Assembly (NCBI RefSeq): GCF_004010325.2
Contig: NZ_SADR02000009.1
Span: forward strand, 1-64,000
Direction of reading: 5' to 3'
Length of the DNA stretch: 64,000 nt
Source of the DNA: Mesorhizobium sp. M00.F.Ca.ET.216.01.1.1
Lineage (GTDB): Bacteria; Pseudomonadota; Alphaproteobacteria; Rhizobiales; Rhizobiaceae
Positions 38,874-46,549 of this stretch are shown piece by piece (position 1 is the first letter of the stretch; each line of letters begins with the position of its first letter). The notes beneath the pieces are model-generated. The model worked only from the letters and a program-made list of their open reading frames with translations. It ran no database searches and had not been told where the DNA came from. The position numbers and the translations under genes were made by a program.

Positions 38874-39980
38874 ATGGCGGAGATCAGGGTTGAGCATCTC
38901 AGGAAGGCATTTGGCGATTTCGTCGCCGTGCAGGATTCCAACTTCGTCGTCAGGGATGGCGAGTTCTTCGTCATGCTCGGGCCGTCGGGCTGCGGCAAGA
39001 CGACGACGCTCAGGATGATCGCCGGGCTCGAGCTGCCGACCGGCGGCAAGATCCTGCTCGGCGGCGAGGACGTCACCATGCGGCGGGCGCGCGAGCGCGA
39101 CATCGCTTTCGTCTTCCAGCTGTTCGCGCTCTATCCGCACATGAATGTGCGCAAGAACATCGGTTTCCCACTGCTGGCGCAAGGCATGCCCGGCGCCGAA
39201 ATCCGCGCCAGGGTGGAAGAGACGGCGAAGCTTTTGCGCATCGACCATCTGCTCAACAAATCCGTCTCCGGCCTTGCCGGCGGCGACCGCCAGCGTGTGG
39301 CGCTCGGCCGCGCCATCGTGCGGCGGCCAAAATGCTTCCTGATGGACGAGCCGCTCGGCACGCTCGATACCGAATTCCGCGATCTCATGGTCCACGAACT
39401 GCGCGAACTGCACAACCGCATCCACGCCACCACGGTCTATGTCACGCACGACCAGATGGAGGCGATGTCGATGGCCGACAAGATCGCGGTGATGAACCAC
39501 GGCGTCATCGAGCAATTCGGAAGCCCACGCGAAATCTACGACCGGCCGGCGACAATGTTTGTTGCCGACTTCATCGGCTCACCGCCGATGAATTTCCTCG
39601 GCTTCGGCGGCGGCCTTTCGAAAGGCGCGAAGGAAATCGTTGTGCAAGGCGCCAAGGTAGCGGTGCCGGAGGTGCGGGAGGATATCGCACCGAGCGACAT
39701 GGCGCTCGGCATCAGGCCGGAACACATCCGCTTCGATAACAAATCCAGCCTGCGCGGTGCCATCTACGGCACCGAATATCTCGGCACCACGCAGATCGTT
39801 GCTGTGGAGACGGCCGACGGCATCATCAAGGCCAGGGTGCCGGCCGAAATCCGGCTCAACCCGGGCGAGCCTGTGGGTCTTTCGCTGAGCAGCGCGCGGC
39901 TGTCGCTGTTCGAGAGAGGCTCTGGCCGCGCGGTACGAACCGCGATCCATGACGCGACCGCGGAGGTCCGTCATGGCTGA
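38874..39980 (+). CDS. Sugar ABC transporter ATPase (MalK-like) with altered signature motif
   Basis: A 368-residue cytoplasmic ATPase. Walker A is GPSGCGKTT (~38-46), the Q-loop is FVFQLFALYPHM, Walker B is CFLMDEPLGTLD, and the H-loop is VYVTHDQMEAMSM. The ABC signature reads LAGGDRQRV, with Ala and Asp where LSGGQ or LSGGE is usual. A C-terminal TOBE/regulatory domain follows from ~235. Together with the next gene it forms a heterodimer, so the altered signature would make one of the two ATP sites unusual. It overlaps the next start by eight bases. Confidence 0.92.
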   Translation: MAEIRVEHLRKAFGDFVAVQDSNFVVRDGEFFVMLGPSGCGKTTTLRMIAGLELPTGGKILLGGEDVTMRRARERDIAFVFQLFALYPHMNVRKNIGFPLLAQGMPGAEIRARVEETAKLLRIDHLLNKSVSGLAGGDRQRVALGRAIVRRPKCFLMDEPLGTLDTEFRDLMVHELRELHNRIHATTVYVTHDQMEAMSMADKIAVMNHGVIEQFGSPREIYDRPATMFVADFIGSPPMNFLGFGGGLSKGAKEIVVQGAKVAVPEVREDIAPSDMALGIRPEHIRFDNKSSLRGAIYGTEYLGTTQIVAVETADGIIKARVPAEIRLNPGEPVGLSLSSARLSLFERGSGRAVRTAIHDATAEVRHG

Positions 39981-40992
39981 CGTGCACATCAAAGGCGTGA
40001 CCAAAAGCTTTGGCGAGCAGATCGCCGTCGGTAATCTCGACCTGCACGTCGCCGACGGTGAATTCGTAGTGCTGCTTGGGCCGACCGGCGCCGGCAAGAC
40101 GACGACGCTGCGCTTGATCGCCGGGCTGGAACGGCCCGACACAGGCACGGTCCATATTGCCGGCCGCGATGCGACGATACTGTCGCCGGCCGAGCGCGAC
40201 ACCGCCTTCGTCTTCCAGCAATATTCGCTCTATCCGCATCTGTCGGTCTACGACAACCTCGCTTTTCCCTTGCGCTCACCGGCGCGGCGGCTGAGCGAAG
40301 ATGCGGTGCGCCGCCGCGTCGAGGATGTGGCGAGGATGGTGCGCATCCACCACAAGCTGGACAACCGCTCAACCAAGCTCTCCGGCGGCGAGATGCAGCG
40401 CGTCGCCATCGGCCGCGCCCTGGTGCGCAAGCCCGCTATCTATTTGATGGACGAGCCGCTGTCGTCGCTCGACGCCAAGCTGCGCGCCGATCTCAGGCTC
40501 GAGCTGAAGCGCATCCAGGCCGAGCTCGGTGCCACCATGCTCTATGTCACGCACGACCAGATCGAGGCGATGACCATGGCCGACCGCATCGGCATCCTCG
40601 CCGATGGCGTGCTGGTGCAGATCGGCACGCCGCGGACGATCTATTCGCAGCCGGCAAACCTTCATGTCGCCGCCAGGCTCGGCCAGCCGGCGATCAATTT
40701 GTTGCCGACCGGGCTGCTGCCCGATGGCGACATGCCGGCGGGAACAAAAACCATTGGCGCGCGTACCGAACATCTGTCGATCGGCAAGGCGTCGAACGGC
40801 CACGCCGACGGCATAGTTGACTGGGTCGAGCATCTGGGTGACCAGAACCATCTGCATGTAACGGTAGGCAGCAAGAAACTGGTGACGCTGACCGACCCCG
40901 AGACGCAACTGGAAAAGGGCGACAAGGTGACGATCCGCTACCGCGCACCGCTGTTCTTCGACCAGGCTGGCAACAGGATCGCAACCCGATGA
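39973..40992 (+). CDS. Sugar ABC transporter ATPase (MalK-like), second subunit
   Basis: A 339-residue ATPase with Walker A GPTGAGKTT (~37-45), Q-loop FVFQQYSLYPHLSVYDNL, signature LSGGEMQRVAIGRAL, Walker B IYLMDEPLSSLD and H-loop YVTHDQIEAMTM. A shorter TOBE-type C-terminal domain follows. Its start ATG lies inside the end of the previous ATPase gene (eight-base overlap). Its stop overlaps the dhaL start by four bases, linking importer and kinase translation. Presence of two different ATPases is typical of rhizobial glycerol/polyol importers such as GlpS/GlpT. Confidence 0.92.
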   Translation: MADVHIKGVTKSFGEQIAVGNLDLHVADGEFVVLLGPTGAGKTTTLRLIAGLERPDTGTVHIAGRDATILSPAERDTAFVFQQYSLYPHLSVYDNLAFPLRSPARRLSEDAVRRRVEDVARMVRIHHKLDNRSTKLSGGEMQRVAIGRALVRKPAIYLMDEPLSSLDAKLRADLRLELKRIQAELGATMLYVTHDQIEAMTMADRIGILADGVLVQIGTPRTIYSQPANLHVAARLGQPAINLLPTGLLPDGDMPAGTKTIGARTEHLSIGKASNGHADGIVDWVEHLGDQNHLHVTVGSKKLVTLTDPETQLEKGDKVTIRYRAPLFFDQAGNRIATR

Positions 40993-41603
40993 GCGCGGAG
41001 ACGATGGACAAGGTTGATCTGAGGGCGCTGATCATCGCCACCGCCGATACGATCGTAGCTCATGCGGAAGAGCTGACCGCGCTCGACCAGGCAATCGGCG
41101 ACGGCGACCATGGGCTGAACATGAAGCGTGGCTTCGAAGCGGTGCGGACCGAGGCCGACGCGTTCGCGGCAAAGCCGCTGCCCGAGGCACTGAAGGCGAT
41201 CGGCACCAAGCTGGTGATGACCGTCGGCGGGGCCTCAGGACCGCTGTTCGGCACGCTGTTCATGGCGCTCGGCAAGGAGATTTCAGCGGAGCCGGATCGC
41301 GCCAACCTGGCGGCGGCTTTCGGCAAGGCAATCGAAGCTGTAGCCGCCAGAGGCAAGTCGCAGGCCGGACAAAAGACCATGCTCGACGTGCTGCAGCCGG
41401 TGCATGAGGCGCTGTTGCAGGGAAAGACGGCGGCGGAAATCACCGATGTCGCCGGCAGGGCAGCCGATGCGACGGTGCCGATGAAGGCCCTGCGCGGACG
41501 CGCTTCGTTTCTTGGCGACCGTTCGATCGGCCATATGGATCCCGGGGCACGCTCGGTCGCGCTTCTGATGCGGGCTGTCGCCGAAACCATCGAGGGGCAC
41601 TGA
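40989..41603 (+). CDS. dhaL: Dihydroxyacetone kinase ADP-binding subunit DhaL
   Basis: A 204-residue subunit. In PEP-dependent dihydroxyacetone kinases it carries a tightly bound ADP that is rephosphorylated by DhaM and then phosphorylates dihydroxyacetone on DhaK. The Mg-coordinating Asp motif is DQAIGDGDHGLNMKRGF (~33-49). The nucleotide-binding loop is MTVGGASGPLFGTLFMALG, and the end has GRASFLGDRSIGHMDPGARS. The start overlaps the upstream ATPase stop, and the stop overlaps the dhaM start by one base. Confidence 0.95.
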   Translation: MSAETMDKVDLRALIIATADTIVAHAEELTALDQAIGDGDHGLNMKRGFEAVRTEADAFAAKPLPEALKAIGTKLVMTVGGASGPLFGTLFMALGKEISAEPDRANLAAAFGKAIEAVAARGKSQAGQKTMLDVLQPVHEALLQGKTAAEITDVAGRAADATVPMKALRGRASFLGDRSIGHMDPGARSVALLMRAVAETIEGH

Positions 41604-41992
41604 TGAGCAATGTCGGCATCGTCATCGTATCGCATTCACCGCTGGTCGCCGAGGGCACGGCGGACATGGTGCGCCAGATGGTCGGCGACGAAGTGCCGCT
41701 TGCATGGTGCGGCGGAAACGGCCATGGCGGGCTGGGCACCGACGTCGAGGCGATCATGGGCGCCATCGACAAGGCCTGGTCGGAAGCGGGTGTCGCCATA
41801 CTTGTCGATCTTGGCGGCGCCGAGACCAACAGCGAGATGGCGGTCGAGATGATCGGCGAGCCGCGCGCGCAGAAGATTATCGTCTGCAACGCGCCGATCG
41901 TCGAGGGCGCAGTGATGGCGGCAACGGAGGCTTCCGGCGGCGCTTCGCTCCGGGAAGTGGTGGCGACGGCGCATGAATTGTCGCCGTCGTGA
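41603..41992 (+). CDS. dhaM: DhaM-type PTS EIIA phosphocarrier
   Basis: A 129-residue mannose-type IIA domain. It begins SNVGIVIVSHSPLVAEGTAD with the phospho-accepting His at position 11, and continues with GHGGLGTDVEAIMGAI and VAILVDLGGAETNSEMA. It receives phosphate from HPr and passes it to the ADP on DhaL. In Escherichia coli DhaM is a fusion of IIA, HPr and part of Enzyme I; here the same functions are three separate genes in the same order. Its stop is followed directly by the HPr frame. Confidence 0.93.
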   Translation: MSNVGIVIVSHSPLVAEGTADMVRQMVGDEVPLAWCGGNGHGGLGTDVEAIMGAIDKAWSEAGVAILVDLGGAETNSEMAVEMIGEPRAQKIIVCNAPIVEGAVMAATEASGGASLREVVATAHELSPS

Positions 41993-42013
41993 ATGAACAG
42001 GAATTTTGACAGC

Positions 42014-42316
42014 ATGTCCGCATCCGCCGAAGCCACCGTCCTGATCACCCACGAGGTGGGCTTGCATGCGCGCCCTTCGGTGAAATTCACCAAGCTCGCC
42101 AAGACGTTCACGGCCGAAGTCGAAGTGGCGCTCGCCGCCAATGGACCGTGGTTCGACGCCAAGAGCATCGTCAAGGTGATGGCGGCCAAGGCGCCGAAGG
42201 GTACGATGTTGCATATCAGGGCCAGGGGCGATGGTGCCGGCGAGGCGGTCGGAGCGCTGGTCGAGCTGGTGCGGCGTGATTTCGACGAAGGCGCGGACCA
42301 TGTCCGAACCGCTTAG
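42014..42316 (+). CDS. HPr-family phosphocarrier protein
   Basis: A 100-residue HPr. The active-site segment is HEVGLHARPSVKFTKLAKTF with phospho-His at ~18 followed by the conserved Arg-Pro. The regulatory-serine region reads DAKSIVKVMAAKAPKGTMLH; a Ser is present at the usual helix start. The start at 42014 (MSASAEATVLITH) is preferred. An ATG at 41993, directly after the dhaM stop, would add seven residues. It overlaps the Enzyme I start by 17 bases. It probably serves only the dihydroxyacetone kinase relay, separate from the nitrogen-related NPr. Confidence 0.92.
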   Translation: MSASAEATVLITHEVGLHARPSVKFTKLAKTFTAEVEVALAANGPWFDAKSIVKVMAAKAPKGTMLHIRARGDGAGEAVGALVELVRRDFDEGADHVRTA

Positions 42317-43886
42317 GCTGAAGGGAATTTCGGCCTCGGCCGGTTATGCCGAGGGGCCGCTGTTCCATCTCGACCGGATAGCCATGCGCTACGCCGGCAA
42401 GGCGACGGTCGCGGACGAGGAAGCCGCGCTCGAGACGGCAATCGGCATTGCGACAGGCCGGCTCGCTGCGCTGATCGAAACAGCCGACCGCGACGCGGCG
42501 GGCATTCTCGAGTTTCAGATCGCCATGCTGGAGGACGGCGCGCTGACCGGCCCGGCCCTTGCCGCGGTTAGCTCCGGCCAACCGGCCGATGTGGCATGGC
42601 GGCAGGCACTCGACGCGGAGATCGCCGGCTATGAGACATCCGACCAGGAGTATTTTCGCGCGCGTGCCGCCGACATGCGCGACATACGCGACCAGGTGCT
42701 GCGCGCGCTGACCGAGGAGAGCGAGAATGCAGCACCTGCAGGCGCCATCTTCTATGGCGAGGACATCGCGCCGACGCGCTTCCTCGAAACCGACTGGAGC
42801 TCCGGCGGCGGCATCGCGCTGAAAGCCGGGAGCGCGGCCAGCCATGTCGCCATGCTGGCACGCTCGCGCGGCGTGCCAATGGTGGTCGGGCTTGGCGCTT
42901 CGCCGGCCAATCCGGTTGGCATCGCGCTGCTCGATGCCGAGCATGGCGGCATCGTGCTCAAGCCGTCGAAGGCCGAGGTCGAGGCGTTCCGACTGTTGTC
43001 ATCGTCCTTTGCGGCGCGACGCGAGAAAGCGGAAATCTATCTGCGAAAGCCGGCGGTAACGAAAGCCGGCACCGCGATACGGGTGCAGGTCAACATCGCC
43101 GATCCGTCCGATGTCGACGGCATCGATGTCTCGACCTGCGACGGCGTCGGGCTGATGCGCACCGAATTCCTGTTCGGCAAGACGCTGCCGGACGAGGAGA
43201 CGCAATATCGCGCCTATCGCAAGGTGCTGGAATGGGCCGGCGGCAAGCCGGTGACCATCCGCACCGTCGATGCAGGCGGCGACAAGCCGGTGCCAGGCTT
43301 CACCGTCGAGGAAGGCAATCCGTTCCTTGGCCTGCGCGGCATCAGGCTGTCGCTGGCCCGGCCAGAGATCTTCGGGGTGCAGATCCGGGCGCTGCTGCGC
43401 GCCGCCGTCCATGGCAATCTGAAAGTGATGTTCCCGATGATCGCCGTCAAGGACGAGTATGAGCGTGCCGCCGCGCTGTTCGCGGAAGAGCAGGCCGGGC
43501 TCGCCGCGCGCGGCGTCGTGCAGAAGATGCCGCCGCTCGGCATCATGGTCGAGGTGCCGTCGGCGGCAATCGCACCGGAGGCGTTTGCCGATGTCGCCTT
43601 CTTCTCGATCGGCTCGAACGATCTGACCCAGTACGTGATGGCGGCGGCGCGCGACAACGCTTCGGTCGCGCATCTCAATTCGGTCAGGCATCCGGCAGTG
43701 CTTCGGCTGATCGCCTCGGTTGCCGCGTTCGGCCGCGCGCAGAAGATTCCGGTCAGCCTGTGCGGCGACGCCGGCGGTGATCCGGCGTCGATTCCGGCGC
43801 TGCTCGAAGCCGGCCTGCGCGACCTTTCCGTGGCCCCTGCCCAGCTCGCCATGGCCAAGGCGGCCATCGCGGACGTATCCGTCTAG
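42300..43886 (+). CDS. PEP-protein phosphotransferase (Enzyme I), Dha-dedicated
   Basis: A 528-residue full Enzyme I, slightly shorter than the ~575 of Escherichia coli PtsI. The phospho-His is in AGSAASHVAMLARSRGVPMV (His182). The PEP-binding TIM barrel has GVGLMRTEFLFG, ITIR-like VTIRTVDAGGDK, FSIGSNDLTQY and VSLCGDAGGDP with the catalytic Cys. All parts needed to take phosphate from PEP are present. Its gene overlaps the HPr gene by 17 bases. In rhizobia, which as far as I know lack PTS sugar permeases, this points to a relay devoted to DhaM and DhaL. Confidence 0.94.
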   Translation: MSEPLRLKGISASAGYAEGPLFHLDRIAMRYAGKATVADEEAALETAIGIATGRLAALIETADRDAAGILEFQIAMLEDGALTGPALAAVSSGQPADVAWRQALDAEIAGYETSDQEYFRARAADMRDIRDQVLRALTEESENAAPAGAIFYGEDIAPTRFLETDWSSGGGIALKAGSAASHVAMLARSRGVPMVVGLGASPANPVGIALLDAEHGGIVLKPSKAEVEAFRLLSSSFAARREKAEIYLRKPAVTKAGTAIRVQVNIADPSDVDGIDVSTCDGVGLMRTEFLFGKTLPDEETQYRAYRKVLEWAGGKPVTIRTVDAGGDKPVPGFTVEEGNPFLGLRGIRLSLARPEIFGVQIRALLRAAVHGNLKVMFPMIAVKDEYERAAALFAEEQAGLAARGVVQKMPPLGIMVEVPSAAIAPEAFADVAFFSIGSNDLTQYVMAAARDNASVAHLNSVRHPAVLRLIASVAAFGRAQKIPVSLCGDAGGDPASIPALLEAGLRDLSVAPAQLAMAKAAIADVSV

Positions 43887-43899
43887 GGCGGCGCTGCAC

Positions 43900-44331
43900 A
43901 TGGCCGAGACCGACAAGACGCCTGAACCCGGTTCGGAGGCGGCGATCCGCGCCTACAAGACGATCCTGTCGCATGTCATCGACCAGCGCCCGTCCGGTAT
44001 GCGCCAGCGCCTTGCCGACGCACTGGGCAAGCACCGCAGCTTCGTCACGCAGATTTCCAGTCCGGCCTATTCCACGCCGATCCCGTCCAGACATTTGCCG
44101 GCTATCTTTTCGGTCTGCCATTTCAGCCCGGCCGAGCGCGATCAGTTTCTGGCCGCCTACCACCAGGCGCATCCGGGAAAGATGTCGGTGGCATCAGGCA
44201 TGCGCAAGACGCGGCACGTATCGCTGATCGTCCCCGATTTCGGCGATGACAAGCAGAATGCGGCGCTTGACCGGGCGGTCAACGATTTCATCCAGAAGAT
44301 CACCAGCATTGCCGGCAAGAGTGGCGCCTGA
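43900..44331 (+). CDS. Uncharacterised HTH-like protein in the dha operon
   Basis: A 143-residue soluble protein that I do not recognise as a named family. Residues ~17-75 (ILSHVIDQRPSGMRQRLADA, LGKHRSFVTQISSP, HFSPAERDQFLAAY) resemble an XRE-like helix-turn-helix with extra helices. Residues ~95-140 (RKTRHVSLIVPDF, then ALDRAVNDFIQKITSIAG) form a short strand-loop-helix tail. It lies 13 bases after Enzyme I and 26 bases before dhaK, on the same transcript. Position suggests a regulator of the operon or a factor that links PTS phosphorylation state to transcription. This is inference. Confidence 0.75.
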   Translation: MAETDKTPEPGSEAAIRAYKTILSHVIDQRPSGMRQRLADALGKHRSFVTQISSPAYSTPIPSRHLPAIFSVCHFSPAERDQFLAAYHQAHPGKMSVASGMRKTRHVSLIVPDFGDDKQNAALDRAVNDFIQKITSIAGKSGA

Positions 44332-44357
44332 CATCAGGCAATCTCGGGAGGACAGCT

Positions 44358-45344
44358 ATGAAGAAATTTCTGAATTCCGTGGACACGGTACTGACCGAGA
44401 GCCTCGACGGCTTCGTTGCCGCGCACGCCGACATCCTGGCACTCGGCGAGGAGCACAAATTCGTCCGCCGCAAGGCGCTCAAGCCGGGCAAGGTGGCGCT
44501 GATCTCGGGCGGCGGCTCGGGCCATGAGCCACTGCATGGCGGGCTGGTCGGCCACGGCATGCTGGATGCCGCCTGCCCCGGCCAGGTCTTCACCTCGCCG
44601 ACGCCGGACCAGATGATGGCGGCGGCGGAAGCCGTCAACACCGGTGCCGGCTGCCTGTTCATCGTCAAGAACTACGAAGGCGACGTGATGAATTTCGACA
44701 TGGCGGCCGAGATGTCGGAAGGCATCATGCAAGTAGTGACCAATGACGATGTCGCGGTCGAGAATTCCTCCTACACCACCGGCCGGCGCGGCGTTGCCGG
44801 CACGCTGGTGGTCGAGAAGATCGTCGGTGCCGCCGCCGAGCAAGGCATGGCGTTGAAGCAGCTGAAGGCCCTGGGCGAACGCGCCAACGGCGCGACGCGC
44901 TCGATGGGCGTAGCGCTGACCAGTTGCACCGTGCCGGCGGCCGGGAAACCGACCTTCGACATCGGCGACGGCGAGATGGAATTTGGCGTCGGTATCCATG
45001 GCGAGCCCGGCAGACGCCGCGATCGGCTAAAGAGCGCCGATACGATCACCGAGGAAATCTGCGCAGCGATCCTGGGCGATCTGGGCGACAAGGCGAAAGG
45101 CCAGGCACTGCTCTTCGTCAACGGCTTCGGCGGCACGCCGCTGATGGAGCTCTACCTGATGTACAACAGCGCGCGAAAGATCTTCGAAAGCAATGGCGTG
45201 ACGGTCACCCGCTCACTGGTCGGGTCCTATGTAACCTCGCTCGACATGGCCGGCTGCTCGATCACTCTGAGCATGCTTGACGCCGAGACGACAGCCCTAT
45301 GGGACGCACCGGTGCATACGGCAGCGCTGCGTTGGGGGATGTAG
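44358..45344 (+). CDS. dhaK: Dihydroxyacetone kinase substrate-binding subunit DhaK
   Basis: A 328-residue subunit that binds dihydroxyacetone covalently as a hemiaminal on a His. The N-terminal motif is ALISGGGSGHEPLHGGLVG with His56. The covalent His is in FGVGIHGEPGRRRD (His214). The middle has FIVKNYEGDVMNFDMA. Length is close to the ~356 of Escherichia coli DhaK, and no fused ATP domain is present, matching the PEP-dependent type. A strong GGGAGGA precedes the ATG. It is the last gene of the operon, separated from dhaL by the three phosphorelay genes and the HTH-like gene. Confidence 0.95.
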   Translation: MKKFLNSVDTVLTESLDGFVAAHADILALGEEHKFVRRKALKPGKVALISGGGSGHEPLHGGLVGHGMLDAACPGQVFTSPTPDQMMAAAEAVNTGAGCLFIVKNYEGDVMNFDMAAEMSEGIMQVVTNDDVAVENSSYTTGRRGVAGTLVVEKIVGAAAEQGMALKQLKALGERANGATRSMGVALTSCTVPAAGKPTFDIGDGEMEFGVGIHGEPGRRRDRLKSADTITEEICAAILGDLGDKAKGQALLFVNGFGGTPLMELYLMYNSARKIFESNGVTVTRSLVGSYVTSLDMAGCSITLSMLDAETTALWDAPVHTAALRWGM

Positions 45345-45429
45345 CCCGCCAGTCGAAGCGGATTTAGCCGGAGTGTTGCTTTTCTTCCCCTGCGGAAGCT
45401 AAGAGTTCGCCGGTGTTGGGAGATTGAGT

Positions 45430-45546
45430 ATGCGTTACAATTGGGATCGGGCTCCGACGAGTTTCGAACGTCACCGGAAGGCCTTGGCCGCCGCCATATT
45501 GATCGCCGGCGGTGTTGGCCTGATGCTCGCGGCGCTGCCGCTTTAG
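45430..45546 (+). CDS. Predicted 38-residue single-pass membrane peptide
   Basis: ATG at 45430 follows a GGGAG at about seven bases. The peptide begins MRYNWDRAPTSFERHRKALA and continues into a hydrophobic helix (AAAILIAGGVGLMLAALPL) ending at the stop. A basic N-terminus before the helix predicts an inside-out single span. It lies between dhaK and the convergent DUF2259 gene. It is too short for usual gene calling. Function unknown; coding is supported by the ribosome-binding site and composition only. Confidence 0.5.
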   Translation: MRYNWDRAPTSFERHRKALAAAILIAGGVGLMLAALPL

Positions 45547-45556
45547 ACAAAAACTC

Positions 45557-46363
45557 TCAGTGCGCCTGACCGGTCACGGCGATGAAGCGGCGGTCCCGCC
45601 CTTCGAACCCCTGGCTGAAGCGCTGCACGAGCACGGCAAGCACGGCCGGCTTGCCCCCGGGGGTGAATTCATAGGATTCCGACAGGCTGTAGGAGGTCGG
45701 GCAATTCCTTGAGCCGGGCACGGCCTTGTCCTCGTGCAGCACCTTGAACACCTTGCCATCCTGCCCCTGCAGCGTCAGGCGGAAACCGAGCGCCTTGCCT
45801 GTTGTTTCGCCCTGCTGCGTCTCGTCGAAGCTTGACGAGCAATCCGTGGCGCTGTCGGCAAGGATGTGGTCGAGCCGGATGGTCGAGATGCCGAGTTCGC
45901 CATGGGACGGCGCCAGCCATTTCTGCGAAACCTGCTCAAGGCGAGTGATGTCGTCATAGGCGATCATGTCGTCTGGAAAGGTGAATCGGTCGAAGGCCGT
46001 TCGCTCGCCGCGCATGGCGATGGCATGTCTGGCGATGATCGGCGCCGCCTGCGCGGCGGCCTGTGCCCTCGCCTGCTCCAGCGTCAGCGTCGACTCTTCC
46101 GTTTCGTCGACGATATGGATCGGTTTGCCGCCGACGAACTGGTCGGTGCGCGTGTCGATGATGTCGATCTCCGACCAGCCCGAGGCGGAAGCGCCGGCGT
46201 CGAGCGTGCCGTATTGCTCGAAGGCGAAATAACTGCCGTCCGGCGAAAAGCCGATGACGCGTCTTGCCGCCGCATCGCCGGCCTCGACGGCTCCTGGGAA
46301 GAGCGCAAGGGACGCAGCAACCGCCAGCAGCGGCCATGCGATGGTTCGCCAATGATGCGGCAT
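45557..46363 (-). CDS. DUF2259 exported protein
   Basis: A 268-residue exported protein. Residues ~1-28 are a signal peptide (TIAWPLLAVAASLALFPG, cleavage near VEAG). The mature part starts DAAARRVIGFSPDGSYFAFE, a WD/beta-propeller-like strand pattern typical of DUF2259, and contains two Cys residues (ATDCSSSFDE and RNCPTSYSLSE) that could form a disulfide in the periplasm. The start at 46363 (MPHHWRTIAWPLL) has AAGGGCG upstream; ATGs at 46381 and 46465 are alternatives. It is divergent from prpE. No function is known. Confidence 0.82.
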   Translation of the reverse strand: MPHHWRTIAWPLLAVAASLALFPGAVEAGDAAARRVIGFSPDGSYFAFEQYGTLDAGASASGWSEIDIIDTRTDQFVGGKPIHIVDETEESTLTLEQARAQAAAQAAPIIARHAIAMRGERTAFDRFTFPDDMIAYDDITRLEQVSQKWLAPSHGELGISTIRLDHILADSATDCSSSFDETQQGETTGKALGFRLTLQGQDGKVFKVLHEDKAVPGSRNCPTSYSLSESYEFTPGGKPAVLAVLVQRFSQGFEGRDRRFIAVTGQAH

Positions 46364-46549
46364 TGCGTTCACGCCCTTCATTTCACATCGGTGGTCACCG
46401 CCGTGAGGCGGTGGCGGTCGAGAAGTAATGGTGCCGAATATCTGCGATGAAGGCGAGATCGGCATGGACGAAATTCAGGGAAGACACGATTGGGAAAAAC
46501 AGCATAGGCTATTTCCAAAGACGGCAAATCGTTCCTGGGAGGAAGTTGG

